Under the pieces are notes generated by a model that saw only the letters and a list, made by a program, of their open reading frames with translations, searched no databases and was not told the DNA's origin. From Flexivirga meconopsidis (GTDB lineage Bacteria > Actinomycetota > Actinomycetes > Actinomycetales > Dermatophilaceae): DNA of 64,000 nucleotides. The translations under genes were made by a program, and so were the position numbers. Numbering within the stretch: the first letter of the stretch is position 1; every line of letters starts with the position of its first letter. The stretch spans positions 1,051,715-1,115,714 of the forward strand of contig NZ_JAOBQJ010000001.1 in NCBI RefSeq assembly GCF_026162425.1. Direction: 5' to 3'. Shown in pieces: positions 26,662 to 34,409 of the stretch.

Positions 26662-27171
26662 TCAGACGTCAGAAGGTGATTCGACCGCGGCCAGCAGCGT
26701 CCGGAGCGCCGACGCGACCGACGATCGGTCACGGGCCGGCAGGTGCGACAGCAGCTCGCGCTCGTGGTCGAGCAACTCGACCATCGCGTCGTCGACCACC
26801 GCGCGGCCGGTGGCGGTCAGCCGCACGAGCACGCCGCGACGGTCATTGGGCGCGGGTCGGCGCTGCACGAAGTCCCGGCCCTCCAGCCGGTCGACCCGGT
26901 TGGTCATGGTGCCGCTGGTCACGAGCGTCTGCTGCACGAGCGCTCCCGGCGACAGCTCGTAGGGCGGCCCGACGCGCCGCAGTGCCGACAGCACGTCGAA
27001 CTCCCAGCCCTCGAGGCCGTGGTCGGCGAACGCCCGGCCGCGTGCCTGGTCGAGCAGTCGCGCCAGCCGTGAGACCCGCGAAAGCACCTGCAGCGGCTCG
27101 ACATCCAGGTCGGCGCGCTCACGTCGCCAGGCGTCGACGATCTGGTCGACTTCGTCGCGTTGCTGAGCCAT
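26662..27171 (-). CDS. MarR family regulator, TamR-like
   Basis: 169 residues with a winged helix-turn-helix: ALVQQTLVTSGTMTNRVDRLEGRDFVQRR, in two parts around residues 60-95, and the wing PNDRRGVLVRLT. ATG at 27171. It is divergent from a trans-aconitate methyltransferase gene, with two copies of a semi-palindromic site between them. This is the arrangement of Streptomyces TamR, which represses itself and tam and is released by citrate, cis- and trans-aconitate. Ligand response here is inferred from that similarity. Confidence 0.87.
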   Translation of the reverse strand: MAQQRDEVDQIVDAWRRERADLDVEPLQVLSRVSRLARLLDQARGRAFADHGLEGWEFDVLSALRRVGPPYELSPGALVQQTLVTSGTMTNRVDRLEGRDFVQRRPAPNDRRGVLVRLTATGRAVVDDAMVELLDHERELLSHLPARDRSSVASALRTLLAAVESPSDV

Positions 27172-27198
27172 GAAGCCCAAGTGTAGCCATCAAGTTTC

Positions 27199-27240
27199 TT
27201 GACATCGAGATAATAGGAGATATCTTGATGTCGAGATAAT
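27199..27240. promoter_or_regulatory. Paired MarR/TamR operator sites
   Basis: Two direct copies, TTGACATCGAGATAAT (27199-27214) and TTGATGTCGAGATAAT (27225-27240), start 26 bp apart. The second lies in ATCTTGATGTCGAGAT, a 16-bp imperfect palindrome (12 of 16 positions symmetric) of the usual MarR type. Together they fill most of the 92-bp divergent gap. Confidence 0.82.
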
Positions 27241-27263
27241 TCACAACGATGTGAGGAGCTCCG

Positions 27264-28064
27264 ATGGCTACCTGGGACCCGGCCCAGTACGAACGTTTCG
27301 CCGATCATCGCAATCGCCCGTTCCACGAGCTGCTCGCTCGGGTCGGCGCCGAAAGCCCTTCCCAGGTGGTAGATCTCGGCTGTGGCAACGGCCCGTTGAC
27401 ACTCAGTCTCGCCGACCGCTGGCCGGACGCGACGATCATCGGCGTCGACTCGTCGCCGGACATGATCGAGCGTGCCAGCGCCGTCGACGAAAACGCCCGT
27501 GTGCAATGGCAACTCGCTGACGTCGCCGCGTGGGAGCCGGGCGCGGCGACGCCGGCGGAGGTCATCGTGACCAACGCGACGCTGCAGTGGGTGCCGGGTC
27601 ATCTGCAGCTCATCGACCGGTGGCTCCGCGCCCTGCCGGACGGCGGCTGGTTCGCGATGCAGGTGCCCGGCAACTTCGACGCCCCCTCGCACCGGCTCAT
27701 CCGCGAGGTCGCGCGCGAGCACGACCGTGCGGGTGAGCTGACCGGGGCGCTGCGCGACATGCCGGTCGCCTCGCCGCAGGAGTATGCCGACGCTCTCGCC
27801 GAGCGCTGCGGTCACGTCGACGTCTGGGAGACGACCTATCTGCAGCTGCTGGATCCGCAAGGGAGGCAGTCAAATCCGGTGCTTGAGTGGGTGAAGGGCA
27901 CGGCGCTGCGGCCGCTGCTGGACGCGCTCGACGGCGCCGAGCGCGACCGGTTCCTCGCCGCCGTCGACGAGCGGCTCGCTGCGGCATACCCGCGCAAGGC
28001 CTACGGCACCCCGATGCCGTTCCGGCGGATCTTCGCGGTCGGCCGCAAGGGCGCCCTGGCGTGA
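27264..28064 (+). CDS. tam: Trans-aconitate 2-methyltransferase
   Basis: 266 residues, SAM-dependent methyltransferase of usual length. It begins MATWDPAQYERFADHR, the typical Tam start, has SAM motif I VVDLGCGNGPLT (about residue 33), and later PDGGWFAMQVPGNFDAPSH. Tam methylates trans-aconitate, a spontaneous isomer of cis-aconitate that inhibits aconitase. GAGGAG precedes the ATG. Regulated presumably by the divergent MarR protein through the paired sites at 27199-27240. Confidence 0.93.
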   Translation: MATWDPAQYERFADHRNRPFHELLARVGAESPSQVVDLGCGNGPLTLSLADRWPDATIIGVDSSPDMIERASAVDENARVQWQLADVAAWEPGAATPAEVIVTNATLQWVPGHLQLIDRWLRALPDGGWFAMQVPGNFDAPSHRLIREVAREHDRAGELTGALRDMPVASPQEYADALAERCGHVDVWETTYLQLLDPQGRQSNPVLEWVKGTALRPLLDALDGAERDRFLAAVDERLAAAYPRKAYGTPMPFRRIFAVGRKGALA

Positions 28065-28438
28065 CCGGGGTGGTCGGACTGCATCACGTGCAGATCGCCT
28101 GCCCGGCCGGCTCGGAGGACCGGTTGCGGGCGTTCTACTCCGGCGTGCTCGGTCTGCGGGAGCTGCCGAAGCCGCCGGAGCTGGCAGCCCGGGGTGGCTG
28201 CTGGTTCGCGCTGGGCGGTGGCCAGGAGCTGCATTGCGGGGTCGAGGACGACTTCCGGCCGGCGCGCAAGGCACACCCGTGCCTGCTGGTGGCCGACGTG
28301 GACGCGACCGCGGCCGCCGTCGCAGATTCCGGTGGTGCGGTGCGCTGGGACACCGCCATACCCGGGGTGCGCCGGTTTCACACCGACGACCCGGTCGGCA
28401 ACCGGCTGGAGCTCCAGCAGGCGTCTAGAGCGTCTTGA
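28061..28438 (+). CDS. VOC (glyoxalase/bleomycin-resistance fold) family protein
   Basis: 125 residues; its GTG overlaps the tam stop (GTGA), so the two are probably coupled. The vicinal-oxygen-chelate fold is seen in the paired beta-alpha-beta units: LHHVQIACPAGSEDRLRAFY, GVLGL, and the C-terminal FHTDDPVGNRLELQ. The likely metal ligands are the first His, a central His/Glu, and the final Glu. Substrate unknown. The 3' end overlaps the convergent TetR gene by 14 bp. Confidence 0.82.
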   Translation: MTGVVGLHHVQIACPAGSEDRLRAFYSGVLGLRELPKPPELAARGGCWFALGGGQELHCGVEDDFRPARKAHPCLLVADVDATAAAVADSGGAVRWDTAIPGVRRFHTDDPVGNRLELQQASRAS

Positions 28439-29048
28439 GCGTCGGCTCCGGCTCGAGTCCGTCCAGTCCGCGCCACGCGAGGTTGACCATGTGCGCGGCA
28501 ACGGTGTCGCGGCTGAGGTCGGAGCCGGACTCGATCCACCACTCGCCGGTGAAGCCGATCATCCCGATCAGCATCTGCGCGTAGATCGGCACCACCTTGG
28601 TGTCGAGGTCGTTGCGCACGAAGGTCTCGACCACGACCTCCTCGACGTGCTTGGCGACCTCGGACATGATGCTGGCCGCAGACCCGCTCCCGTGCCAGGT
28701 CGGCGAATCACGCAACAGCACCCGGAATGCGGCCGGGTTGGACTCGATGTAGGTCAGCAGCGCCACCGCGGTGCGCTCGAGCAGCTCACGCGGGCTGCCG
28801 CCACTGGTGAGCGGGTTGATCAGCTGCTCGAGCAGTTGCCGCATCGCCCGGTCGACGATGACGGCATACAGGCCCTCCTTGCCGCCGAAGTGTTCGTAGA
28901 TCAACGGTTTCGTCACGCCGGCGGCGGCCGCGATGTCCTCGACGGTCGTCGGCTGGACGCCGTGCTCAGCGAACATCACCTGAGCAACCGAGATCAGCTG
29001 TTCGCGGCGGTCTGCGGCGGACAGTCGGGTGCGCTTCTTGGTGGCCAT
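28425..29048 (-). CDS. TetR family transcriptional regulator
   Basis: 207 residues. DNA-binding domain at about residues 10-55, with TVEDIAAAAGVTKPLIYEHF as the helix-turn-helix. The C-terminal part (WWIESGSDLSRDTVAAHMVNLAWRGL) resembles the TetR group found near glmU/mfd in mycobacteria. ATG at 29048 follows a stretch without obvious operator palindromes, so its targets cannot be predicted from this window. Confidence 0.87.
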   Translation of the reverse strand: MATKKRTRLSAADRREQLISVAQVMFAEHGVQPTTVEDIAAAAGVTKPLIYEHFGGKEGLYAVIVDRAMRQLLEQLINPLTSGGSPRELLERTAVALLTYIESNPAAFRVLLRDSPTWHGSGSAASIMSEVAKHVEEVVVETFVRNDLDTKVVPIYAQMLIGMIGFTGEWWIESGSDLSRDTVAAHMVNLAWRGLDGLEPEPTLKTL

Positions 29049-29134
29049 AGCTGCTAACTGTGCCATCCGGACGGTGCTCGATGTGCCCACAGGCCGGACC
29101 TGCCCTACTCTTGTCGGCGTCCCGTGCGGGACGT

Positions 29135-29213
29135 TCCCCGGTTGCTCTGCTGGTAGGGGCCGCCTGACTTTGAATCAGGATTAGCGACGTTGGTTCGATT
29201 CCAACCCGGGGAG
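29135..29213 (+). tRNA. tRNA-Gln(UUG), atypical body
   Basis: Folds as a cloverleaf: acceptor TCCCCGG (29135-29141) with CCGGGGA (29206-29212), D-stem 144-147/157-160 (offsets from 29000), anticodon stem CCTGA/TCAGG with loop CTTTGAA (anticodon TTG at 29170-29172), T-stem GTTGG/CCAAC with loop TTCGATT. U1-A72 and G73 are glutamine identity features. It departs from a standard tRNA by two bases instead of one between D and anticodon stems, and a nine-base variable region without a clear stem. CC follows the discriminator. A tRNA-Gln near glmU is usual in actinobacteria. Confidence 0.75.
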
Positions 29214-29274
29214 CCGGAGTGATTCTCAGGACCTCGACACGAGGTGTTCTGGTGACCGAGCCGAGGAGTCGTGA

Positions 29275-30159
29275 ATGGTGAATCCGGCCCAGCCCCTCTC
29301 GCGGGCGCTCGTCCTCGGCGGTGGCGGAGTCACCGGGATCGCGTGGGAAGTCGGCGTCCTGGCAGGGCTGAGTTCGCGGGGGATCGACTGGAGCAAGGCC
29401 AGCTCGGTGATCGGAACATCGGCGGGCTCGTTCGTCGGGACCGCCGTCGCCAGCGGCTACGACCTGGAGCAGCTCTTTGCCGCCCAACTGGTCCCGGATC
29501 AGAACGAGGTGGCCGTCGTGGCCTCCGAGGCCACCATGACTGCCTGGTGGGCGGCCCTCGCCGAGGGCGGCGACGACCCGCGCAAGGTCGGTGCGGCGAT
29601 GGGGCGCATCTCCAAGGCAGACCCCGAGCCCGTGTCCTCGGCCACCCGTCGGCAAGTCGTAGCATCACGTCTGGTCACCAGCGAGTGGCCCGCCGGCTTG
29701 CAGGTCACCGCCATCGACGCCGACACGGGCGAGCTGCAGCTCTTCGACGAGCACTCGGGTGTCTCGCTGACTGAGGCCGTTTCCGCCAGCGGTGCGGTCC
29801 CCGGTGTCTGGCCGCTCGAACACTTCCTGGGTCGTTCCTGGGTGGACGGCGGCATGGTGTCCACCGCCAACGCACGCCTGGCCGCTGGTCACGACCGGAT
29901 CGTGATCCTGGCGCCGATGCCGGCCGGTTACGGACAGATTCCCGGTGCTGCCGCGGACGCCGAAGCCTTGGCGGAGCACGCCGAGGTGTGCCTGATTGCG
30001 CCGGACGAACGAAGCGTCGAAGCCATCGGGCCCAACCCCTACGATCCCGAACGCCGCAAGGCCGCCGCACAGGCCGGCCGCGCGCAGGGCGAGGCCCTGG
30101 CTGACACGGTCGAAGCGCTCTGGTCGGACGCGACGCCACCAACGAAGCAACCGAGATAA
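29275..30159 (+). CDS. Patatin-like phospholipase family protein
   Basis: 294 residues, probably cytoplasmic. The patatin catalytic dyad is complete: glycine-rich oxyanion loop VLGGGGVTGIAWEVG, nucleophile Ser49 in IGTSAGS, and Asp191 in WVDGGM. Such proteins hydrolyse lipid acyl esters. ATG at 29275 has GAGGAG eight bases upstream. It stands alone between the tRNA and a convergent secreted-protein gene. No lipobox or signal peptide. Confidence 0.9.
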   Translation: MVNPAQPLSRALVLGGGGVTGIAWEVGVLAGLSSRGIDWSKASSVIGTSAGSFVGTAVASGYDLEQLFAAQLVPDQNEVAVVASEATMTAWWAALAEGGDDPRKVGAAMGRISKADPEPVSSATRRQVVASRLVTSEWPAGLQVTAIDADTGELQLFDEHSGVSLTEAVSASGAVPGVWPLEHFLGRSWVDGGMVSTANARLAAGHDRIVILAPMPAGYGQIPGAAADAEALAEHAEVCLIAPDERSVEAIGPNPYDPERRKAAAQAGRAQGEALADTVEALWSDATPPTKQPR

Positions 30160-30271
30160 CCAGAAGCGGACCGCGGCCTCGCTGCGGTGCAGATCGCGGC
30201 CTATTCACCGCGATGTGTATGCCGCCGCCCGCGCATCCGGCGATTCCGGACGTGGCGTGCCGTGGATCGGC

Positions 30272-30787
30272 TCACCACCAGCTGGTCCGACCCGCCAACA
30301 GGTCACGCTGCACCACGAAGCGACCCGACTGGCGGTACCGCGGGATGCCGCCGACTGCGCTGAGTTGGTACTGGCTAGAGGACGACGTGCGGACCGCAGC
30401 CGTGTAAAGGACGCTTTCCTCACCGCGGGCGACCCTCGTGCCGCACGGACCGGTCCAGGTGCGAGCGCCGTTGTTGGTCACGTCCAGCCACACGCGGTCG
30501 CCAGGGGTAAGACGACCGCCGCTGGCGTTGGTGATCCGTGCCCAACCGTACTGACGTCCGCCGATGTAACCCTGTCGCAGCTCGATCCGTATCCGGTGGC
30601 CCCCCGTCGTCACATAGGTGCTGCGCACGGTTGAGGTGCGCGTCGCCGAGACCGGGTTCACCGTGCCGCACCTGGCCGCGGGCGGGGCCGCGTCGGCTTG
30701 CGAGGATCCCGCTGCCACCGCCCCGCCGCTCAGTGCCGCGACCACGACTCCGGCCGCCGCGAGCCGTTTGCCCTTGTTGATCCGCAT
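30272..30787 (-). CDS. Secreted protein of unknown function
   Basis: 171 residues with a Sec signal peptide (residues about 1-34, ending ADAAPPAA) and no transmembrane segment after it. The mature part contains two cysteines (RCGTV and GPCGTR), probably disulfide-bonded, and a beta-rich pattern such as YVTTGGHRIRIELRQGY and GDRVWLDVTNNGARTWTGP. I do not recognise a family. AAGGGGAAGGG lies before the ATG. The 112 bp between it and the patatin gene show no clear hairpin or gene. Confidence 0.7.
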   Translation of the reverse strand: MRINKGKRLAAAGVVVAALSGGAVAAGSSQADAAPPAARCGTVNPVSATRTSTVRSTYVTTGGHRIRIELRQGYIGGRQYGWARITNASGGRLTPGDRVWLDVTNNGARTWTGPCGTRVARGEESVLYTAAVRTSSSSQYQLSAVGGIPRYRQSGRFVVQRDLLAGRTSWW

Positions 30788-30960
30788 GACATTGCCCTTC
30801 CCCTTGACTTGTGATCCGAGCGGCCGTGCCGCCCGGTGCCCGATCTCCCCGTCGAGCTGGGCCTATGACGGGTGCCTGCGACGAGGGCGTTTCGTGGTCG
30901 CCTTGGGGTCGCGGCCCCATGGCAGGCTGTAGATCGGTACGCCGACTAAGGGGGAAACAG

Positions 30961-31776
30961 ATGACGGACGCACGGCTGACCACCACTGAGGGACGCCCGA
31001 CGTTGGAGCTTCGCCGGGTGGTCGACGCATCCGTCGACCGGGTCTGGCGGGCGGTGTCCGATCCCGCTGAGCTCGGTACCTGGTTCATCCCTGCGCTGGG
31101 GAAGCCGAGTGAGCTCGGCGAACTGCTGGGTGAAACCGGCGCGGAGCGAGTGGTGGGTGAACAACTGCATGACGTCACGTGGGTCAAGGACGACCTGCGC
31201 GTCCGCTTCAGCCTCGACGGTCGGGCTGCGCAAACCCAGCTGCTGATGAGCATCACTCTGGACGATGTCACCGAAGCGGCGGTCACCGCGGCCTCGTTCG
31301 AGCCCTTTCTGGACCGGCTGGAGCAGCTTGTCGCGGGTGAGGAGCCGGACTTCTCCGCTTTCGGTGACATCGAAGCCATGGACACTCGCCTGGCGCGCTT
31401 CGCAGAGGTCCTCGACGTCGATCCGACAGCAGGCCGGGAGGCCGCCGCCCGAGCACGTGCCGCACTCGCGGAGAGCGAAGGGACCGAGCAAAGTTTCGAG
31501 CCCGACCCGGCCGCAGCCGCGGAGCTCGAACGGGCCGTGGTCGACCATCTTCGGGAAAACCAGGACGCGTGGGACGCCGCGCTCGAACGACGCGGCGACG
31601 ACGGCGGGGAGCAGATGATGGTAGCGCTGGACGACTGGATCTTGCCGTCGGTGACGAGCGCATCCGAGATCAAGCCCCGCTACTTCTTCGTTCTCGATCG
31701 GTTCATCGCTGGACAGTCGCTGCAGCCGGAAGATCTCGAAACAGCCTGGCAACAGCGGGAGTCCGGCTCTCACTGA
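30961..31776 (+). CDS. SRPBCC (AHSA1-like) domain protein
   Basis: 271 residues. The N-terminal third (about residues 10-115) has the START/AHSA1-like pattern: LELRRVVDASVDRVWRAVSD, then PAELGTWFIP. The remainder is charged and alpha-helical (Ala/Glu-rich, about 130-240) and matches nothing I know. ATG at 30961 has GGGGGAAA just upstream; an in-frame start 150 bp earlier lacks support. Convergent with the VanY-like gene (7-bp overlap). Confidence 0.7.
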   Translation: MTDARLTTTEGRPTLELRRVVDASVDRVWRAVSDPAELGTWFIPALGKPSELGELLGETGAERVVGEQLHDVTWVKDDLRVRFSLDGRAAQTQLLMSITLDDVTEAAVTAASFEPFLDRLEQLVAGEEPDFSAFGDIEAMDTRLARFAEVLDVDPTAGREAAARARAALAESEGTEQSFEPDPAAAAELERAVVDHLRENQDAWDAALERRGDDGGEQMMVALDDWILPSVTSASEIKPRYFFVLDRFIAGQSLQPEDLETAWQQRESGSH

Positions 31777-32402
31777 TGTAGCCGCGGATCCTGGGTGGCA
31801 TCGGCATACGCCGTCGGACAACCGCGCACGACCGCAGTCGGTCGCAACTCGTAGTGCCACGGCTCGTTGGCATACACCTGGCAAAGGCCGTATGCCGAGC
31901 CGTGCTGGGACAGCCAGGAGTCCGCATCCGTAGGCCCGATGTCGACGGCCCTACCCGAGACGTGCGACGAACTCGTCGCCGGCGCAACCCATTTGGCAGC
32001 CTCGGCGGTCGACCCGTACTTGTCGACCGCGTCGGCGAAGAGCTTCTTCTGGTAGGTCGTTGACCGCCACCCGCTGTTGACCTGGAAGGTAACCCCATGC
32101 GCCTTCGCGTCGGTTGCAGCCGCGCGCAGCGCGCTGAGCAGGTTGGGTTCCAGGTTCGAGACGGCCGGGTAGTCGTCGTCGAAAACTGTGACACCGCGCG
32201 GTAGTTCGCCCCCGCCGTCCGACTGCTGAGCTTTGCCGTAGGACGTCAGCAGACTCGGCAGTGGGCCGGAGCCGCGCACGGACTGGCGGTCCGCAACGGC
32301 GAGCAGCGCGGCGATGACGAGCAACGCCGCGACGACGAGCGCGAAGACGGTGGTGGCTAGCAGGTGATGACCGGGTGTGCGCAACTTCTTCTCGTAGGAC
32401 AT
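31770..32402 (-). CDS. Membrane-anchored D-alanyl-D-alanine carboxypeptidase (M15, VanY-like)
   Basis: 210 residues: cytoplasmic N-terminus, one membrane anchor (about residues 16-40), then an extracellular M15 zinc peptidase domain. Zinc ligands follow the SxHxxGxAxD pattern in SSHVSGRAVDIG and the final NEPWHYEL histidine; GWRS is the typical substrate-loop arginine motif. It would trim the last D-Ala from peptidoglycan stems. Divergent from a VanR/VanS-like two-component pair 88 bp away, so it is their probable target. Confidence 0.87.
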   Translation of the reverse strand: MSYEKKLRTPGHHLLATTVFALVVAALLVIAALLAVADRQSVRGSGPLPSLLTSYGKAQQSDGGGELPRGVTVFDDDYPAVSNLEPNLLSALRAAATDAKAHGVTFQVNSGWRSTTYQKKLFADAVDKYGSTAEAAKWVAPATSSSHVSGRAVDIGPTDADSWLSQHGSAYGLCQVYANEPWHYELRPTAVVRGCPTAYADATQDPRLHQ

Positions 32403-32489
32403 GCAGCGAGCCAACCGGGACGGTTGTTGCCACGGCGTAACCGTTTTTCGATACGCCGCCGATATGTCCCGAGCCCTAACATCGGACGG

Positions 32490-33164
32490 GTGCGAGTGTT
32501 GATCGTCGAGGACGAGCCCCTGATGGCCGGGGCCGTCCACGACGGTCTGCGTCTCGAAGCGATCGCCGCCGATGTCGCGCACCGCGGCGACACCGCATTG
32601 GACCTGCTCGACCTCAACAGTTACGACATCGTCGTGCTTGACCGCGACGTGCCGGGAGTGTCCGGTGACGAGGTTGCTCGCCGCATTGTCGCGGCGGGCA
32701 CCGGCATACCGATCCTGATGCTCACCGCGGCGGATCGACTGGACGACAAGTCGTCCGGCTTCGAGCTCGGCGCCGACGACTACCTCACCAAACCGTTCGA
32801 GATGCGTGAACTCGTTCTTCGCCTGCGGGCGCTGGACCGTCGGCGCGCGCATCACCGTCCGCCGCAGCGCGAGGTCGCCGGGCTGCGGCTGGACCCGTTC
32901 CGTCGCGAGGTCTACCGCGACGGCCGTTACGTCGCGCTGACCCGAAAACAGTTCGCAGTGTTGGAGATTCTGATGGCGGCCGAGGGCGGGGTGATCAGCG
33001 CCGAGGAGCTGCTGGAACGCGCCTGGGACGAGAACGCCGACCCGTTCACCAATGCGGTCCGGATCACCGTCTCGGGGCTGCGCAAGCGGCTCGGAGAGCC
33101 GTGGCTGATCGCGACGGTGCCCGGGGTCGGTTACCGGATCGGCCCCGACGAGCCGACCCGATGA
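32490..33164 (+). CDS. OmpR/VanR-family response regulator
   Basis: 224 residues. Receiver domain (about 1-115): acidic pocket EDEP at the N-terminus, phospho-acceptor Asp51 in VVLDRDVPG, conserved Thr in LMLTAAD and Lys in LTKPF. Winged-helix DNA-binding domain (about 125-218) ends in ATVPGVGYRIG. GTG at 32490. The stop overlaps the start of the kinase (ATGA). The partner kinase and the divergent D,D-carboxypeptidase suggest cell-wall sensing. Confidence 0.92.
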   Translation: MRVLIVEDEPLMAGAVHDGLRLEAIAADVAHRGDTALDLLDLNSYDIVVLDRDVPGVSGDEVARRIVAAGTGIPILMLTAADRLDDKSSGFELGADDYLTKPFEMRELVLRLRALDRRRAHHRPPQREVAGLRLDPFRREVYRDGRYVALTRKQFAVLEILMAAEGGVISAEELLERAWDENADPFTNAVRITVSGLRKRLGEPWLIATVPGVGYRIGPDEPTR

Positions 33165-34333
33165 AGCAGGCGGCTCCCCGCCCACCGGGGCTGAGCGTCC
33201 GGATGAAGCTGACCCTCAGCTACGCCGGCTTCCTGATGGTCGCCGGCCTGCTCCTGCTCGCGGTCGTGTGGGTCTTCCTGCTGCGCTACGTCCCGGACCA
33301 GGCGGGCAACACGACCGGACCGGGCGTTCCCGGGGGCGGCGGACGGCCCGGCCCGAGCACCTTCAGCCCCGGCCGCTCGGATCTGTGGCGTGCCTTCGCA
33401 CCGAAGGCCGGCTGGGCGGCGGTGTTCCTATTGGTCTTCGGCCTGGTCGGTGGCTGGTTCCTGGCCGGACGGATGCTGTCACCGTTGCGCCGCATCACCG
33501 ACACCGCCCGTATGGCGAGCAGCGGCGACCTGTCCGGTCGCATCCGACTACCCGGCCGCCGGGACGAGATGCGCGAGTTGGCGGACGCATTCGACGGCAT
33601 GCTGGATCGGGTGGAGGCCGACGTTGCCGCACAACAACGCTTCGCCGCCAACGCCTCGCACGAGCTGCGGACCCCACTGGCCATCAACCAGAGCCTGCTC
33701 GAGGTGGCAGCGGGCGACCCGGAGACCGACATCCCAAAGCTCCTGCACCGCCTGCGCAGCACCAACAACCGCGCAATCGACCTCACCGAGGCGCTGCTGC
33801 TGCTCAGCCGCGCCGACCGCCGCGCGTTCACCCCGGAGCGCGTCGACCTGTCGCTGGTCGCCGAGGACGCAGTCGAGACGCTCCTGCCACTCGCCGAACA
33901 GCACGGCGTGGCGGTCGCCCCGTCATACGGGACGGCGGCAGTGCTCGGATCTCCCACGCTGCTGGGGCAGTTGGCCACCAACCTGCTGCACAACGCGATC
34001 GTGCACAACCTCGACGACCGCGGCTGGGTGCGCGTGGTGACCAGCAGCGGTCCCGGAGGAGCCCTGCTCACCGTCGAGAACACCGGCGGCCTGCTCGCGC
34101 CCCAGCTCGTCGCCACCCTCACCGAGCCGTTCCGCCGCGGCACCGACCGCACCGGCGCCGACCACGCCGGCGTCGGGCTGGGCCTGGCGATCGCGCGCAG
34201 CATCGTCGACGCGCACGACGGCACGCTCACCCTCGAACCTCGTCTGTCCGGCGGCCTGCGCGTCAGCGTCCAGCTCCCGACTGCGTATGACGGGAGCCCC
34301 GGACCCGACAGCACACCCGCCCGGGGCAGGTAA
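33161..34333 (+). CDS. VanS-like sensor histidine kinase
   Basis: 390 residues. Two transmembrane helices (about residues 17-42 and 85-105) enclose a short Gly/Pro-rich extracellular loop of about 40 residues. HAMP domain (about 105-158), then the phospho-accepting His167 in ASHELRTPL, N-box LLHNAIVHN, and G-box GVGLGLAIARSIV. The sensor loop is too small for a folded ligand domain, as in VanS-type kinases that sense within or near the membrane. It forms an operon with the response regulator; the divergent VanY-like peptidase is a likely output. Confidence 0.9.
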   Translation: MKQAAPRPPGLSVRMKLTLSYAGFLMVAGLLLLAVVWVFLLRYVPDQAGNTTGPGVPGGGGRPGPSTFSPGRSDLWRAFAPKAGWAAVFLLVFGLVGGWFLAGRMLSPLRRITDTARMASSGDLSGRIRLPGRRDEMRELADAFDGMLDRVEADVAAQQRFAANASHELRTPLAINQSLLEVAAGDPETDIPKLLHRLRSTNNRAIDLTEALLLLSRADRRAFTPERVDLSLVAEDAVETLLPLAEQHGVAVAPSYGTAAVLGSPTLLGQLATNLLHNAIVHNLDDRGWVRVVTSSGPGGALLTVENTGGLLAPQLVATLTEPFRRGTDRTGADHAGVGLGLAIARSIVDAHDGTLTLEPRLSGGLRVSVQLPTAYDGSPGPDSTPARGR

Positions 34334-34409
34334 CATCGCTCGGCGGACAGCAATCAGCGCGCGGATGATCCCCGGCGCCCGCTGAATCAACATCCAGGAG
34401 TTCGATCCC

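Noticed and set aside
31770..33185. 471-residue version of the VanY-like protein reaching into the response regulator
   Set aside because: The extension is antisense to a well-supported regulator; the ATG at 32402 begins a normal membrane-anchored peptidase.
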